DNA from: JAABRB01 sp041617635
GTDB taxonomy: Bacteria; Pseudomonadota; Gammaproteobacteria; Burkholderiales; SG8-39
Length of the DNA stretch: 64,000 nt
Direction of reading: 5' to 3'
Assembly: GCA_041617635.1 (NCBI GenBank)
Contig: JBFJOO010000005.1
Span: forward strand, 41,019-105,018
The notes under the pieces are model-generated. The model was not told the origin of the DNA. It saw only the letters and a list, made by a program, of their open reading frames with translations, and made no database searches. Every line of letters starts with the position of its first letter. The stretch's first letter is position 1. Of this stretch, positions 1 to 9,100 are shown piece by piece. The translations under genes were made by a program, and so were the position numbers.

Positions 1-1
1 C

Positions 2-1060
2 GGACCGGTGCATGCGGGAACGATCGAGCCGGGACACTTCCGTTTCTCGATCGTGGGGGAGAAGATCCTCCGGCTCGAGGAGCGGCTCGGCTATAAGCAC
101 AAGGGCATCGAGAAGCGCTTCGAGGCTATGACCCTCGTCGAAGGGGCCCGCCTCGCGGGACGGGTCAGCGGCGATTCGACGGTCGCGTTCGCCTGGGCAT
201 ACGCGATGGCCGTCGAAGGTGCGTGCGGCACGAGCGTGCCGCCGCGCGCCGCCGCGCTGCGCGGCTGCCTCCTCGAGCTGGAGCGGATCGCCAATCATCT
301 CGGCGATCTCGGCTACCTCGGCAACGACGTGTCGCTCTCCTTCGGGTTCTTCCAGTTCTGGCGGCTCAAGGAGGATCTGCTGCGCGTGAACGCGCAAGTG
401 TTCGGCCATCGTTACCTGATGGATCGGGTCGTTCCGGGCGGCGTCGCGTGCGATCTCGCGGCCGGAGACCCGGCGCGCATCGTGGCGATCCTCGGCCGCA
501 TCGAGTCCGAGGTGCGCGCGCTCCGCGCGATCTATGACGAGCACGCCGGCGTGCAGGACCGTTTCATGACGACCGGAGAGATCTCCGGTGATCTGGCGGT
601 ACAAATGGGCCTCACCGGCCTGTCCGCCCGCGCCAGCGGCATCCGCCGCGACTTGCGAGTGGACCACCCGATCGCCCCTTACGACACGACGCCGGTTCGC
701 ATCGCCACCCGGGAGGCCGGTGACGTCGCCGCGCGCGTCGCCGTGCGGTTCGACGAGCTGTTCGAGTCGGCGCGCGTTTTGCGCATGTTGCTCGACCGGC
801 TGCCGGATGGGCCGATCCGGGTGGATGTTGCGCACCCCGCCCCCGGCAGAACCGGTGTCGGCTGGGTGGAGGGCTGGCGCGGCGAGGTGCTGGTCGCGCT
901 CGATGCGGCGGAGGGTGGGCGCATCCATCGATTGCACCCGCACGATCCCTCCTGGCAGAACTGGCCGCTCCTCGAGCGCGCAGTGCTCGGCAACATCGTC
1001 CCGGACTTCCCTCTGATCAACAAGTCCTTCAATCTGTCCTATTCGGGTCCGGACCTCTGA
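2..1060 (+). CDS. Group 4 hydrogenase / complex I 49-kDa-like large subunit, cysteines lost (5'-partial)
   Basis: The reading frame is open to the left edge, so the N-terminus lies outside; the visible part is 352 residues and opens with the family motif PVHAGTIEPGHFRF. It matches the NuoD/HycE superfamily. In true group 4 NiFe hydrogenases the first metal motif is RxCGxCxxxH; here the equivalent reads RVSGDSTVAF, and the C-terminus (LINKSFNLSYSG) has no DPCxxC motif. It therefore cannot bind a NiFe centre in the usual way and resembles the Ehr (energy-converting hydrogenase-related) proteins. It is followed after 2 bp by the FeS small subunit. The start codon is not visible. A role as a membrane-complex subunit in redox-coupled ion pumping is inference. 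Confidence 0.8.
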   Translation, partial: GPVHAGTIEPGHFRFSIVGEKILRLEERLGYKHKGIEKRFEAMTLVEGARLAGRVSGDSTVAFAWAYAMAVEGACGTSVPPRAAALRGCLLELERIANHLGDLGYLGNDVSLSFGFFQFWRLKEDLLRVNAQVFGHRYLMDRVVPGGVACDLAAGDPARIVAILGRIESEVRALRAIYDEHAGVQDRFMTTGEISGDLAVQMGLTGLSARASGIRRDLRVDHPIAPYDTTPVRIATREAGDVAARVAVRFDELFESARVLRMLLDRLPDGPIRVDVAHPAPGRTGVGWVEGWRGEVLVALDAAEGGRIHRLHPHDPSWQNWPLLERAVLGNIVPDFPLINKSFNLSYSGPDL

Positions 1061-1062
1061 CC

Positions 1063-1578
1063 ATGTACCAGCTATTGAAACAGATCGCGAAGACCGGCAT
1101 CAAGACCGAGGCACCGCCGGCCGCGGACGAGCGACTGCGCGTCCTCGCGCGCGAGCTCGATGGAGTCGCGCTCAAGCACTTCGGCCGCGCGCTCGCCATC
1201 CGGCACGTCGACGCGGGATCGTGCAACGGCTGCGAGCTGGAGATCCACGCGACGAACAGCCCCTACTACAACCTGGAGCGCCTCGGTATCAGGTTCGTGG
1301 CCAGCCCGCGCCACGCCGACTTGCTGCTGGTGACGGGCCCGGTGTCGCGCAACATGGAAGAGGCGCTGCGGCGCACCTTCGATGCGACCCCCGATCCGAA
1401 GCTGGTCGTCGCGATCGGCGACTGCGGCTGCGACGGCGGAATCTTCGGCGAGAGCTACGCGAGCTGCGGGCGGGTCGCCAACGTCATCCCGGTGGATGTC
1501 GCCGTCCCCGGCTGCCCGCCATCGCCGCTCGCCATCATGCAGGGCATCCTCACCGCCGTCGCATCGCGCCCGAAGTGA
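1063..1578 (+). CDS. NuoB/HycG-like [4Fe-4S] small subunit
   Basis: A 171-residue protein of the complex I 20-kDa / hydrogenase small-subunit family. The four expected ligands of the proximal [4Fe-4S] cluster are present: Cys54 and Cys57 in CNGCE, Cys121 in GDCGCDGG, and Cys151 in PGCPPSP. An additional Cys135 is visible. It follows the large-subunit-like gene by 2 bp, so the two are almost certainly co-translated and form one heterodimer. The cluster ligands are kept although the partner lost its NiFe ligands, the pattern described for Ehr complexes. It is the last gene of its operon; the next gene is on the other strand. Confidence 0.85.
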   Translation: MYQLLKQIAKTGIKTEAPPAADERLRVLARELDGVALKHFGRALAIRHVDAGSCNGCELEIHATNSPYYNLERLGIRFVASPRHADLLLVTGPVSRNMEEALRRTFDATPDPKLVVAIGDCGCDGGIFGESYASCGRVANVIPVDVAVPGCPPSPLAIMQGILTAVASRPK

Positions 1579-1593
1579 CGCGGCGCGCGCCGG

Positions 1594-2028
1594 TCATGGC
1601 TTGATGTAGGCGTACCCTTCGGCCTGCTGCAGGCGCCCGATTTCCGCAACGCCCGACCGGACGAAACCCGCCTGCTCGACGAACTGGTCGCGCCTGAGGT
1701 TTCGCTCGCGCAGCGTGATCTCGCAAACGACGAACTTCACGTCCTGGAGCTCGAGCTCCTCGATCGCGCTCCGGTATGCGTTGCCGCGCGGCGTCTGCGC
1801 GCCCTTCATCAGGAAATCGATTCCGGCTGCGTGGGTGACGACGACGATCTTCACCTGCGGGTCGGCCTCGAGATGGTTGCGGATGAACTGCAGCCCGCGG
1901 GCCGGCTGCTCGCCGGCCTCGCCGAAATGGTAGACGACTCGATTGGGGCGCTCGGCGCCCGGCGTGCTCGCGCCCAAGGCGAGCAACCCTGCGATCAAGG
2001 CGAATGCGATCGATGCCATGCGAGTCAT
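1594..2028 (-). CDS. Exported DsrE/DsrF-like protein (copy 1)
   Basis: Encodes 144 residues. The start at 2028 is chosen because a GGAGAAT ribosome site lies just upstream and because it gives a clean signal peptide (TRMASIAFALIAGLLALGAS). The mature part has the alternating beta/alpha pattern of DsrE-like domains, with one conserved Cys in FVVCEITLRER. It appears related to the protein at 3497-3946: both share the signal peptide, the V-C-E-x-T-x-R core and a C-terminal 'YA/SV-x-x-P' ending. DsrE-family proteins often take part in sulfur transfer or small-molecule binding; no specific substrate can be read here. Convergent with the FeS subunit gene. Confidence 0.7.
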   Translation of the reverse strand: MTRMASIAFALIAGLLALGASTPGAERPNRVVYHFGEAGEQPARGLQFIRNHLEADPQVKIVVVTHAAGIDFLMKGAQTPRGNAYRSAIEELELQDVKFVVCEITLRERNLRRDQFVEQAGFVRSGVAEIGRLQQAEGYAYIKP

Positions 2029-2120
2029 AGCGGATTCTCCGTGGCGGACAGCAGATCGGACATTCCGTGACCGCTGCGCGCGCGTAAAATCGTGCTGCGC
2101 TCGCCCGGGGTCCGGAATCG

Positions 2121-2390
2121 ATGCCAAAGCATCTCAAGATCAGCGGTCTGGTTCAAGGGGTCGGGTATCGCGACGCGATGTGTCGCGAGGCCGACCGGCA
2201 TGGCGTCACCGGATGGGTGCGCAATTGCCGTGACGGGACCGTCGAGGCGGTGGTCGACGGCGCGCCGGGCGCCGTCGAGACGATCATAGGGTGGGCGCGT
2301 CGCGGGCCGCCCGCCGCGCGCGTGGCGGAGGTGGTCGTCGGCGAAGCGTCGGGGCGCTTCACCGATTTCCAATGGCGACGGACCGAATGA
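2121..2390 (+). CDS. acyP: Acylphosphatase
   Basis: An 89-residue protein of the usual acylphosphatase length. It hydrolyses carboxyl-phosphate bonds in small molecules such as acetyl phosphate. The catalytic pair is visible: Arg17 in the phosphate loop GLVQGVGYR and Asn35 in WVRNC. It lies divergent from the DsrE-like gene and ends immediately against the convergent binding-protein gene (stop codons abut at 2390/2391). A cytoplasmic single-domain protein with no signal peptide. Confidence 0.93.
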   Translation: MPKHLKISGLVQGVGYRDAMCREADRHGVTGWVRNCRDGTVEAVVDGAPGAVETIIGWARRGPPAARVAEVVVGEASGRFTDFQWRRTE

Positions 2391-3404
2391 TCAGGGGATG
2401 GGCCTGAGCTTCAGCTCCTCGGGCTGCGCTTTGACGAAGCCGTATTCCGCGTACGCATCCTGGGCCGCGGGGGTCGCGAGAAATGCCAGGTAGCGCTCGG
2501 CGGCGGCCTTTTTCGGGCTGCCGGTGAGCGCGCCGATCGCGTACGAAACCTCGTCGCGCAAGCTGTCCTCCGGGGGGAGTTTGACGCTGTCCACCTTGGC
2601 GCCGTCGCGCTTGGCCTCCTGCGTCTCGGTCACCCAGACGATCCCCGTGTCCGATTGGCCCGCGAGGATGCGCTCGGGCGTCTCGCGGTGATGCACGGCG
2701 GTGAACCAGTTGTTGGGGGTCGTCTGGCAGGAACTGCACTCCTTGCCGCCGGAGACGAGATCCCAGAGCCCGTGACGCTCCAGGACCTTCTTGCCGTAGA
2801 AGCGCATGATCCCTTCGCTGATCGGGTTCGGCATCGAGGTACGGATGTCCGGCCGCGCGATGTCCTTGATCCCCTTGATGCCCTTGGGATTGCCCGCGGC
2901 GACCATGAGCTCCATCTCGTTGTGGAGATAGATCGCATACGTGTCCATCATGCCCTTGGCCTTGAGCCGCTTGAGATGGCCTAGGTTCACCGATGCATAG
3001 ACGTCCGGCTGTCCGGGGTAGTCCTGGCCACCGTACGACATACCCCCCTTCTCGATCCCGCTCAGGAGCAACCCCGGCGGCAACGTGATCAGCCCCACAA
3101 CCGTCCCCGGAGAGGTCTTCTGAAACGCCTTCACCACGTCGTCCATCGCGAAGAACTGGTTGCCGGCGAGCCACAGGATCAGCCCGGCTTCCTTTTGCAT
3201 GCGGCCGAGCGCGTCCGCGCCCTTCACGATCCGCCCGTCCGCCGAGTAGAGCTTGATGTCGTTGTCCTTGTTGGGCGGGATCTGCGCGTACTTCCCGTCT
3301 GCGGCTTTCCCGGCGCCGCCGCCCTGCTGGGCGTGAACCGCGCCACCGGCCACGACCGACGCCGCGAGCGCGGCGCAAGTGAGCCAATGTCCGATGTGTC
3401 TCAT
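2391..3404 (-). CDS. Periplasmic substrate-binding protein (ModA/sulfate-binding type II fold), orphan
   Basis: Encodes 337 residues. The start at 3404 is preceded by a strong GGAGGAGG ribosome site and gives a signal peptide ending near AVHAQ. The body (LILWLAGNQFF, a long SEGIMRFYGKK region, then SYAIGALTGSPKKAAAERYLAFL) follows the layout of ModA-like extracellular solute-binding proteins. A CSSC pair near residue 220 is unusual and may form a disulfide or bind metal. The open frame upstream of 3404 reads into antisense and is not used. No permease or ATPase gene is adjacent, so the transporter it serves is unknown; it follows a DsrE-like gene and may share its transcript. Confidence 0.72.
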   Translation of the reverse strand: MRHIGHWLTCAALAASVVAGGAVHAQQGGGAGKAADGKYAQIPPNKDNDIKLYSADGRIVKGADALGRMQKEAGLILWLAGNQFFAMDDVVKAFQKTSPGTVVGLITLPPGLLLSGIEKGGMSYGGQDYPGQPDVYASVNLGHLKRLKAKGMMDTYAIYLHNEMELMVAAGNPKGIKGIKDIARPDIRTSMPNPISEGIMRFYGKKVLERHGLWDLVSGGKECSSCQTTPNNWFTAVHHRETPERILAGQSDTGIVWVTETQEAKRDGAKVDSVKLPPEDSLRDEVSYAIGALTGSPKKAAAERYLAFLATPAAQDAYAEYGFVKAQPEELKLRPIP

Positions 3405-3456
3405 GGTGTCCTCCTCCATAGCGTGAACCTGTCGGTCCGTATCGTTCTTACTGCGC

Positions 3457-3477
3457 GCCGGGGCTTGGCGCCCCGGC
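3457..3477. other. Intergenic hairpin between DsrE copy 2 and the binding-protein gene
   Basis: A perfect 8-bp inverted repeat (GCCGGGGC / GCCCCGGC) with a 5-nt loop lies in the 92-bp gap between the two minus-strand genes. No T-run follows on the minus strand, so it is more likely an mRNA stabiliser or processing hairpin that sets different levels for the two genes than a strong terminator. Confidence 0.4.
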
Positions 3478-3496
3478 TCCGGCTGCGCAAGGAGCG

Positions 3497-3946
3497 TTAT
3501 GGACGCACCACCGACCAGCCGGCTTTCTGCTTCTCCACGACCTCGATGACTCCAGCGGGCACATACGAAATCTTCGGGTTCATGTCGTCCTTGTGGAGCT
3601 TGCGTCCGCGCATGGTGTTCTCGCATGCGTAGACATGGGCGCCGGAGGCGACCGTATCCTCGATGCGGTTCGCGAGGGTCGAGTCGGCTTTCAGAATCCC
3701 GATGCCATGGCCGAACGCGACGAGTTCGACCACGACCTTGTCCTTGCCGTACGCCTGCTGAATGTTGCGAATTACGTTCAGCGCCTGGTTCCAGGTCTTC
3801 GGATCGTCGTCGCTCACCTGGATGACGATGCCTTCCTTGCCTGCCGGGGGCGCGACCCTTCCGGTCTCGGCCAGTACACCTGAAGTCGTTCCGAAGATCG
3901 CCAGAACTGCGATCAGCATGGTTTGAATCAGAGTCCTGCGCTGCAT
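3497..3946 (-). CDS. Exported DsrE/DsrF-like protein (copy 2)
   Basis: Encodes 149 residues. The start at 3946 has an AAGGAGAAG ribosome site and yields a signal peptide (RRTLIQTMLIAVLAIFG, cleavage near VLAE). The mature domain (IVIQVSDDD, VVVELVAFGHGI, VYACENTMRGRK, YVPAGVIEVVEKQ) is the exported DsrE-like family, with one conserved Cys in YACENT. It is the probable paralogue of the 1594-2028 product. It lies upstream of the orphan binding-protein gene on the same strand, so a shared periplasmic role is possible but unproven. Confidence 0.75.
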   Translation of the reverse strand: MQRRTLIQTMLIAVLAIFGTTSGVLAETGRVAPPAGKEGIVIQVSDDDPKTWNQALNVIRNIQQAYGKDKVVVELVAFGHGIGILKADSTLANRIEDTVASGAHVYACENTMRGRKLHKDDMNPKISYVPAGVIEVVEKQKAGWSVVRP

Positions 3947-4177
3947 GCTCGCTTCTCCTTCGCTCGTGGCAAGAACGACAATGCACCGTTCACCCAGCCG
4001 GCGACCGCGTTCGGATGCCTTTACGTGACGGGCCCGGCAATTTACTCCTGACCCGCGATATTGGGCAGAAAAAGGGGCGAATGTGGGCATAAGCCAATTC
4101 AGGGCCGGCATCGTTTGAAAGCGAAGACGTAAGGGCACTTCGAGCGCTTCAAGGTTGCGCACTAGGATTTGCTGCGA

Positions 4178-4186
4178 TGCGATAAT
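4178..4186 (+). promoter_or_regulatory. Extended -10 promoter candidate for the membrane-protein gene
   Basis: The sequence TGCGATAAT fits an extended -10 element (TGn + GATAAT) and lies about 33 bp before the start at 4219. A clear -35 is lacking (TTGCGC at 4155-4160 is 20 bp away). The rest of 3947-4218 shows no gene. Confidence 0.4.
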
Positions 4187-4218
4187 GGTTCCTTCGGCTC
4201 CCCCAAGGATCGACCGGC

Positions 4219-4860
4219 ATGGGCGACGCGACACAGGCTTTCACTTGGATCGCAGCGGGTTTCGCCTTCGTCGGCGTGCTGCTGCTCTTCGCGGCTTTCG
4301 GCGCCATGCGCCGTCGGCGCCCGTTAGGGTTCACCGTGCGCGGGCTCGCCGCGCTCGCGCTGCTTGCGTGCGCGGCGCTCGCCGCGACGCTGGGCATCTC
4401 GACGCTCGGCTACGAAGCGCTCACCCGCGAGACGGTCGCCGTTCGCCTGGCCGTGCAGCCCGTGGGTCCGCAGGAGTTCTCGGCGCGATTCAGGTTTCCC
4501 GACGGGCGCGCGGCCGACTACACCTTGCGGGGGGATCAGATCTACGTCGACGCGCACGTGCTCAAGTGGAAGCCGATCGCGAACCTCATCGGGCTGCACA
4601 CCGCCTACGAGCTCGACCGGGTCGCAGGCCGCTACGCGGCGATCGACAAGGAGCGCGACGGGCCGCGCACGGTGCATTCGCTCGGCACGGAGAAACCGCT
4701 CGATTTGTTCGACCTGCGCAACCGGTACAGCCTGCTCCGGCCGCTGCTCGACGTCGAGTACGGGTCGGCGACGTTCGCGCCGGCAGATCAGCCCATGGAG
4801 TACGAAGTGCGCGTCTCCACCACTGGCCTCCTCATCCGCCCGCTCGCGCCGGGCGGATAG
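4219..4860 (+). CDS. Conserved two-TM membrane protein of unknown function
   Basis: A 213-residue protein. Two hydrophobic helices lie near residues 9-30 and 42-63, separated by a short basic loop (RRRRP), which predicts a cytoplasmic loop and a periplasmic C-terminal domain of about 150 residues. That domain (RFRFPDGRAADYTLRGDQIYVDAHVLKW) has no catalytic motif recognised here. Similar proteins in other betaproteobacteria are, as recalled, sometimes labelled multidrug transporters, but it lacks transporter features. It stands alone, convergent with the deaminase gene, and is followed by two repeated hairpins. Confidence 0.65.
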   Translation: MGDATQAFTWIAAGFAFVGVLLLFAAFGAMRRRRPLGFTVRGLAALALLACAALAATLGISTLGYEALTRETVAVRLAVQPVGPQEFSARFRFPDGRAADYTLRGDQIYVDAHVLKWKPIANLIGLHTAYELDRVAGRYAAIDKERDGPRTVHSLGTEKPLDLFDLRNRYSLLRPLLDVEYGSATFAPADQPMEYEVRVSTTGLLIRPLAPGG

Positions 4861-4892
4861 CAACGTACCGGAATCTCCCGGCACGCGCAGTT

Positions 4893-4959
4893 GGGGATAT
4901 ACAAGGAGCTTGCCCCTTGTTCGTTCCGGGGGGATATACAAGGGGCTTCCCCCTTGTTC
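4893..4959. repeat. Two tandem palindromic repeats (30 bp, 37-bp period)
   Basis: Two copies of a 30-bp unit beginning GGGGATATACAAGG and ending CCCCTTGTTC occur at 4893-4922 and 4930-4959, matching at 28 of 30 positions. Each folds into a hairpin (ACAAGGGG against CCCCTTGT in the second copy). They sit between convergent genes and may work as a bidirectional terminator; the high copy identity also suggests a dispersed REP-like element. A similar paired arrangement lies at 55809-55879. Confidence 0.7.
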
Positions 4960-5029
4960 ATGCAACCGGGGTTTACCTAGCCCGCTGAATTCTCGCCTCG
5001 AAGGCTCCGCGGCACCTCAGTCAGAGTGC

Positions 5030-5461
5030 TCAGCAGGAAGGATAGCGCGGGGCGCCGGCATCGGTGAGCGCCGCGCCGTGCACGATGCGCTGCGCGTTGG
5101 CCCAGTAGAGCGCCGCCTCGCACATCGCACAGGGCCGCGACGTCGCGAAGATCACGCACCCTGACAGGTCGCGCGTTCCCAGCCGGCGGGCCGCGTCGCG
5201 CACCGCCTGCATCTCGGCGTGCGCGGTCGGGTCGCGATCGACGACGACCCGGCTCGGCCCCCAGCCGACGATGCGGCCGTCCTTGACCATCACGGCCCCA
5301 TATGGCTGGTCGCCGGCGCGCACCGCTTCTTCGCGCGCCGCGAAAGCGTGGCGCATGAAGGCCTCCGGACCCGGGCGCTCCGGCTGCACGATCTCGGCGG
5401 GAGTTGCCGCAGCCGCCAGGCGCGGCGCAAACAGCAGGGACAGCGCGCCCGCGAGGGCCAC
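5030..5461 (-). CDS. Zinc-dependent nucleoside/tRNA-type deaminase with N-terminal signal
   Basis: The cytidine/deoxycytidylate deaminase-like zinc motif is clear: HAE in TAHAEMQAV and PCAMC in SRPCAMCEAAL, with the proton-shuttle Glu in HAE. The closest family is guanine deaminase/TadA-like. The GTG at 5461 gives 143 residues and a hydrophobic leader (ALAGALSLLFAPRLAAAA). The codons just upstream read DRR, so the full leader may be a Tat-type DRRVALAG signal starting further upstream, but no good start codon is present there. A later ATG at 5356 would remove the leader and cut close to the domain edge. An exported deaminase would be unusual. Confidence 0.65.
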   Translation of the reverse strand: MALAGALSLLFAPRLAAAATPAEIVQPERPGPEAFMRHAFAAREEAVRAGDQPYGAVMVKDGRIVGWGPSRVVVDRDPTAHAEMQAVRDAARRLGTRDLSGCVIFATSRPCAMCEAALYWANAQRIVHGAALTDAGAPRYPSC

Positions 5462-5523
5462 GCGACGATCTCGAAATTCGACTGACGACGGGCCCCGTGC
5501 GAGGCGCTCCGCCGCGGCGGGCG

Positions 5524-5985
5524 TTACAGCAGACCGGATAGACCGGGTGTCACCCACCACGACTGCCGCACGAAGAACTTGAGCGGCTGCGAGCCGATGA
5601 TCTCGTTGCCATCGGTATCGACGACGCTCGCCTGGATCGTGTGCGCGCCGTTCTCGATGCCCGCGAGCGAGAACTCCAGCCCGGTCTCGGTGATCGGCAG
5701 GCGCTGCCCGTTCAACGCGAAAGTGAGCGCATGGCCATTGGCGAGCGCGGCCGGCGCAAGCTTGACCTGGAACCACACCACGCCCCGATCCGCCTCGACC
5801 GATTCGCCGCCGGGGATCGTGGCGATTCCTATGCCCCGATAGGCTAGCGCAGGGATCTCCGCCGCCGAGTCGGGTGTCGAGCAGGACGCGAATTGCTCGA
5901 GCGCCTTGTCATAGGCGTCGTCCGCCAGCACCGCGCTGGCGAAGGCGAATACGAGGCCCGCAAGGGCAAAGCGTAAGGCGTGCAT
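5524..5985 (-). CDS. Exported DUF4124-associated beta-sandwich protein
   Basis: Encodes 153 residues; the start at 5985 gives a clear signal peptide (MHALRFALAGLVFAFASAVLA). After a short helical stretch with one Cys, residues about 60-145 form a beta-rich domain (FALNGQRLPITETG, NGAHTIQASVVDTDGNEI) like the C-terminal domain found in many betaproteobacterial DUF4124 proteins. The N-terminal DUF4124 part itself is absent. The gene ends 62 bp before the deaminase start and the two are probably co-transcribed. Function unknown. Confidence 0.65.
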   Translation of the reverse strand: MHALRFALAGLVFAFASAVLADDAYDKALEQFASCSTPDSAAEIPALAYRGIGIATIPGGESVEADRGVVWFQVKLAPAALANGHALTFALNGQRLPITETGLEFSLAGIENGAHTIQASVVDTDGNEIIGSQPLKFFVRQSWWVTPGLSGLL

Positions 5986-6151
5986 GAGTTGGGTTGCGAC
6001 CGAAGGGACGGGAACCGTATCACGTGAGTTCGCGCCGCGGCAACGCAACAAATGTGACGCATGTCCAGGCGGCTGCCGAAATTTTTTCGGCCGCGGTCCG
6101 ATTTCTCAGAGAATCAGAGCTTTGCCGCGCAAACTTAAAGCGTGTACTGCG

Positions 6152-9100
6152 TCACGCGTAGACGAACTCGACGTTCTCGGGCTTCAGCCAGTCCGACAGG
6201 GATTCGACCAGGCCATCATCGGGCGTGACGCACCAGTCCTCTCCGAGCCGGACCTCGCAAGTGGCGGTGCCGTTGACGTAGCGCACCGCGACCGGGCACG
6301 TCCCGTTGCGATACGGCTCGAGCATCTGCCGCAACCGCGCAGCGCTCGCTTCGCCGTTCATCGACAGGCGCAGCTGGCGCGCGAACCGCTCGCGCGCCGC
6401 ACGCATGTCCATGAGCTTGTCGGCCACCACGCGCAGGCCGCCGGTGAACTCGTCCTTCGCGACCTTGCCCTGGATCACGAGCGGCCGGTCCTCCTTCAGG
6501 ATGTCCCGGTGCGCCTCGAAGAGCTCGTTGTAGACGCTGACCTCGATCTGCGCAGCGCCATCGTCCAGCATCACGATCGCCATCTTGCCCCGCCGGGTCA
6601 TCTGGGTGCGGGTGCTGGCCACCATGCCCGCCAGCAAGACGGGATCGTTGCGCGGCTGGAGCGCGTCGAGCGTGGTGCCGATGAAATGCCCGAGTTCCGC
6701 GCGAAACCGGCGGAACGGGTGCCCCGAAAGGTAGAAGCCGAGCGCCGCCTTCTCCTCGATCAGGCGCTGGCGTTCGTCCCATGGCTGGGCCGGCACGAGA
6801 TCCGGACGGAGGAGCGCGGCCGCGTCGGCGTCACCGAACAGGCTGACCTGCGATGCGGCCCGCTCACGCTGGTCGGCGGCCTCGAGCGCGATGCCGACCG
6901 ATGCGAGCAGGCGCGCCCGGTCGGTGTCGATCGAATCGAACGCACCGGCGCGGACCAGCGCCTCGACGACGCGGCGATTGACGACCCGCTTATCGATCCG
7001 TTCGCAGAACTCAAAGAGATCGCGGAACGGACCGCCCGCATGACCCTCGGTTCCGTCGCGCACCGCGACAATGGCGCCGATCGCCGACGCGCCCGTGCCC
7101 TTGACGGCGCCGAGCCCGTAGCGAATCGTTCGCCCGTCGACCGGAACGAATCGATAGTCAGAGGTGTTGATATCCGGCGGCAGGACCGTGAGCCCGTTGG
7201 CGACCGCGTCCTGGTAGAACTGCTGCACCTTGTCGGTGTCGTCCATCACGGCGGAAAGGTTCGCCGCCATGAAGGCGGCCGGGTGGCGGGCTTTCATGTA
7301 CGCCGTCTGGTACGCGACCAGCGCGTAGGCGGCGGCGTGCGACTTGTTGAAGCCGTATCCGGCAAACTTTTCCATCAGGTCAAAGAGCAAGGTCGCCCGG
7401 GCCGGCGTGATGCCGTTCTGTTTCGCCCCCTCGATGAACGTCGAACGATGGGTCGCCATCTCCTCGGGGAGCTTCTTGCCCATCGCCCGGCGCAAGAGGT
7501 CGGCGCTGCCGAGCGAGTAGCCGCCGATGACCTGCGCGATCTGCATCACCTGCTCCTGGTAGACCATGACGCCGTACGTGGGGCCGAGGATCGGTTCGAG
7601 CCGCGGATCCAGATACTCGACCCGCTGCCGGCCGTGCTTGCGCTCGATGAAATCGGGAATGAGGTCCATCGGACCCGGGCGATAGAGCGCGACGAGCGCG
7701 ATCAGATCCTCGAACCGGTCGGGCCGCGCCCGCTTGACGAGGTCGCGCATCCCGCGCGATTCAAACTGGAAGATTGCGGTCGTGTTCGCGGTCGTGAAGA
7801 TCCGGTACGCCTCCGGATCGTTGATCGGCAGCGCCTCGAGCGTGAGCGTCGCATCCGGGTCGAGCCGCTTCACGTAGCGCAGCGTCCAATCGAGGATGGT
7901 GAGCGTCGTGAGCCCGAGAAAATCGAACTTCACCAGGCCGACCGCCTCGACGCCCTTCATGTCGAGCTGCGAGACCACCGATTCGGACCCTTGCGCGGCG
8001 TAGAGTGGGCAGAAGTCGGTGAGCTTGCCCGGCGCGATGAGCACGCCGCCGGCGTGCATGCCGACGTTGCGAGTGAGCCCTTCCAGCTGCCCGGCCAGCG
8101 CGAGCAGCTCGCGCGTGTCCTCCTCCTGTTCCTCGCGATCGGCGAGGCGCGGCTCCATCTCGCGGGCCATCGCCAGGGTGATGAGCTTGCCTGGCTGGAA
8201 CGGGATGAGCTTGGCGAGCTCGTCCGTGCGGCCGTAGCTCCACTCCATCACGCGCCCGACGTCGCGCACCACCGCCTTCGCCGCCATCGTGCCGAACGTA
8301 GCGATCTGCGACACGCAGTCGGCGCCGTATTTCTTGCGCACGTAGTCGATCACGCGATCCCGGCCGTCCTGGCAGAAGTCGATGTCGAAGTCCGGCATCG
8401 ATACGCGCTCCGGATTGAGAAAGCGCTCGAACAGCAGGTCGTATTTGAGCGGGTCGAGGTCGGTGATGCCGAGCGAGTACGCGACGAGCGATCCGGCGCC
8501 GGAGCCGCGCCCGGGCCCCACCGGCACGCCGCTCCCCTTCGCCCAGTTGATGAAATCGGCGACGATGAGAAAGTAGCCGGCGAATCCCATCTGGATGATC
8601 GTCTTCGCCTCGAAGTCGAGGCGCTCGGCATAGCGCGGGCGCTGCTGCTCGCGATCCGACGCATCCGGATACAGCCTTTCCAGGCGCTGCGCCAGTCCGG
8701 CGCGCGCGGACTCCACGAGGTAGTCCTCGAGGCTGACGCCTTCCGGCGTCGGAAAGCGCGGCAACCGGTTCGTGCCGAGCTCCAGCTCGAGGCTGCAACG
8801 CTGCGCGATCTCGACCGCGTTCTCGAGCGCCTCCGGAAGGTCCGCGAAAAGCGCGCGCATTTCCGCCTGAGTCTTGAAGTAGCTCTCCTCGGTGAACTGC
8901 CTCGGCCGACGCCGATCCGCCAGCACATAGCCCTCTGCGATGCACACGCGCGCCTCGTGCGCCTTGAACTCGTCGCGCCGGACGAATTGCACCGGATGCG
9001 TCGCCACGGCCGGCAGGCCGAGCTTGGCGGCGAGCCGAACCGCCCGCTCGATGTAGGCCTCGGTCTCCCTGTGGCCGGCCCGCTGCAGCTCGAGGTAGTA

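Noticed and set aside
3405..3986. The N-terminal extension of the frame containing the binding protein.
   Set aside because: It runs antisense-like over the DsrE gene, while a strong ribosome site and signal peptide fix the start at 3404.
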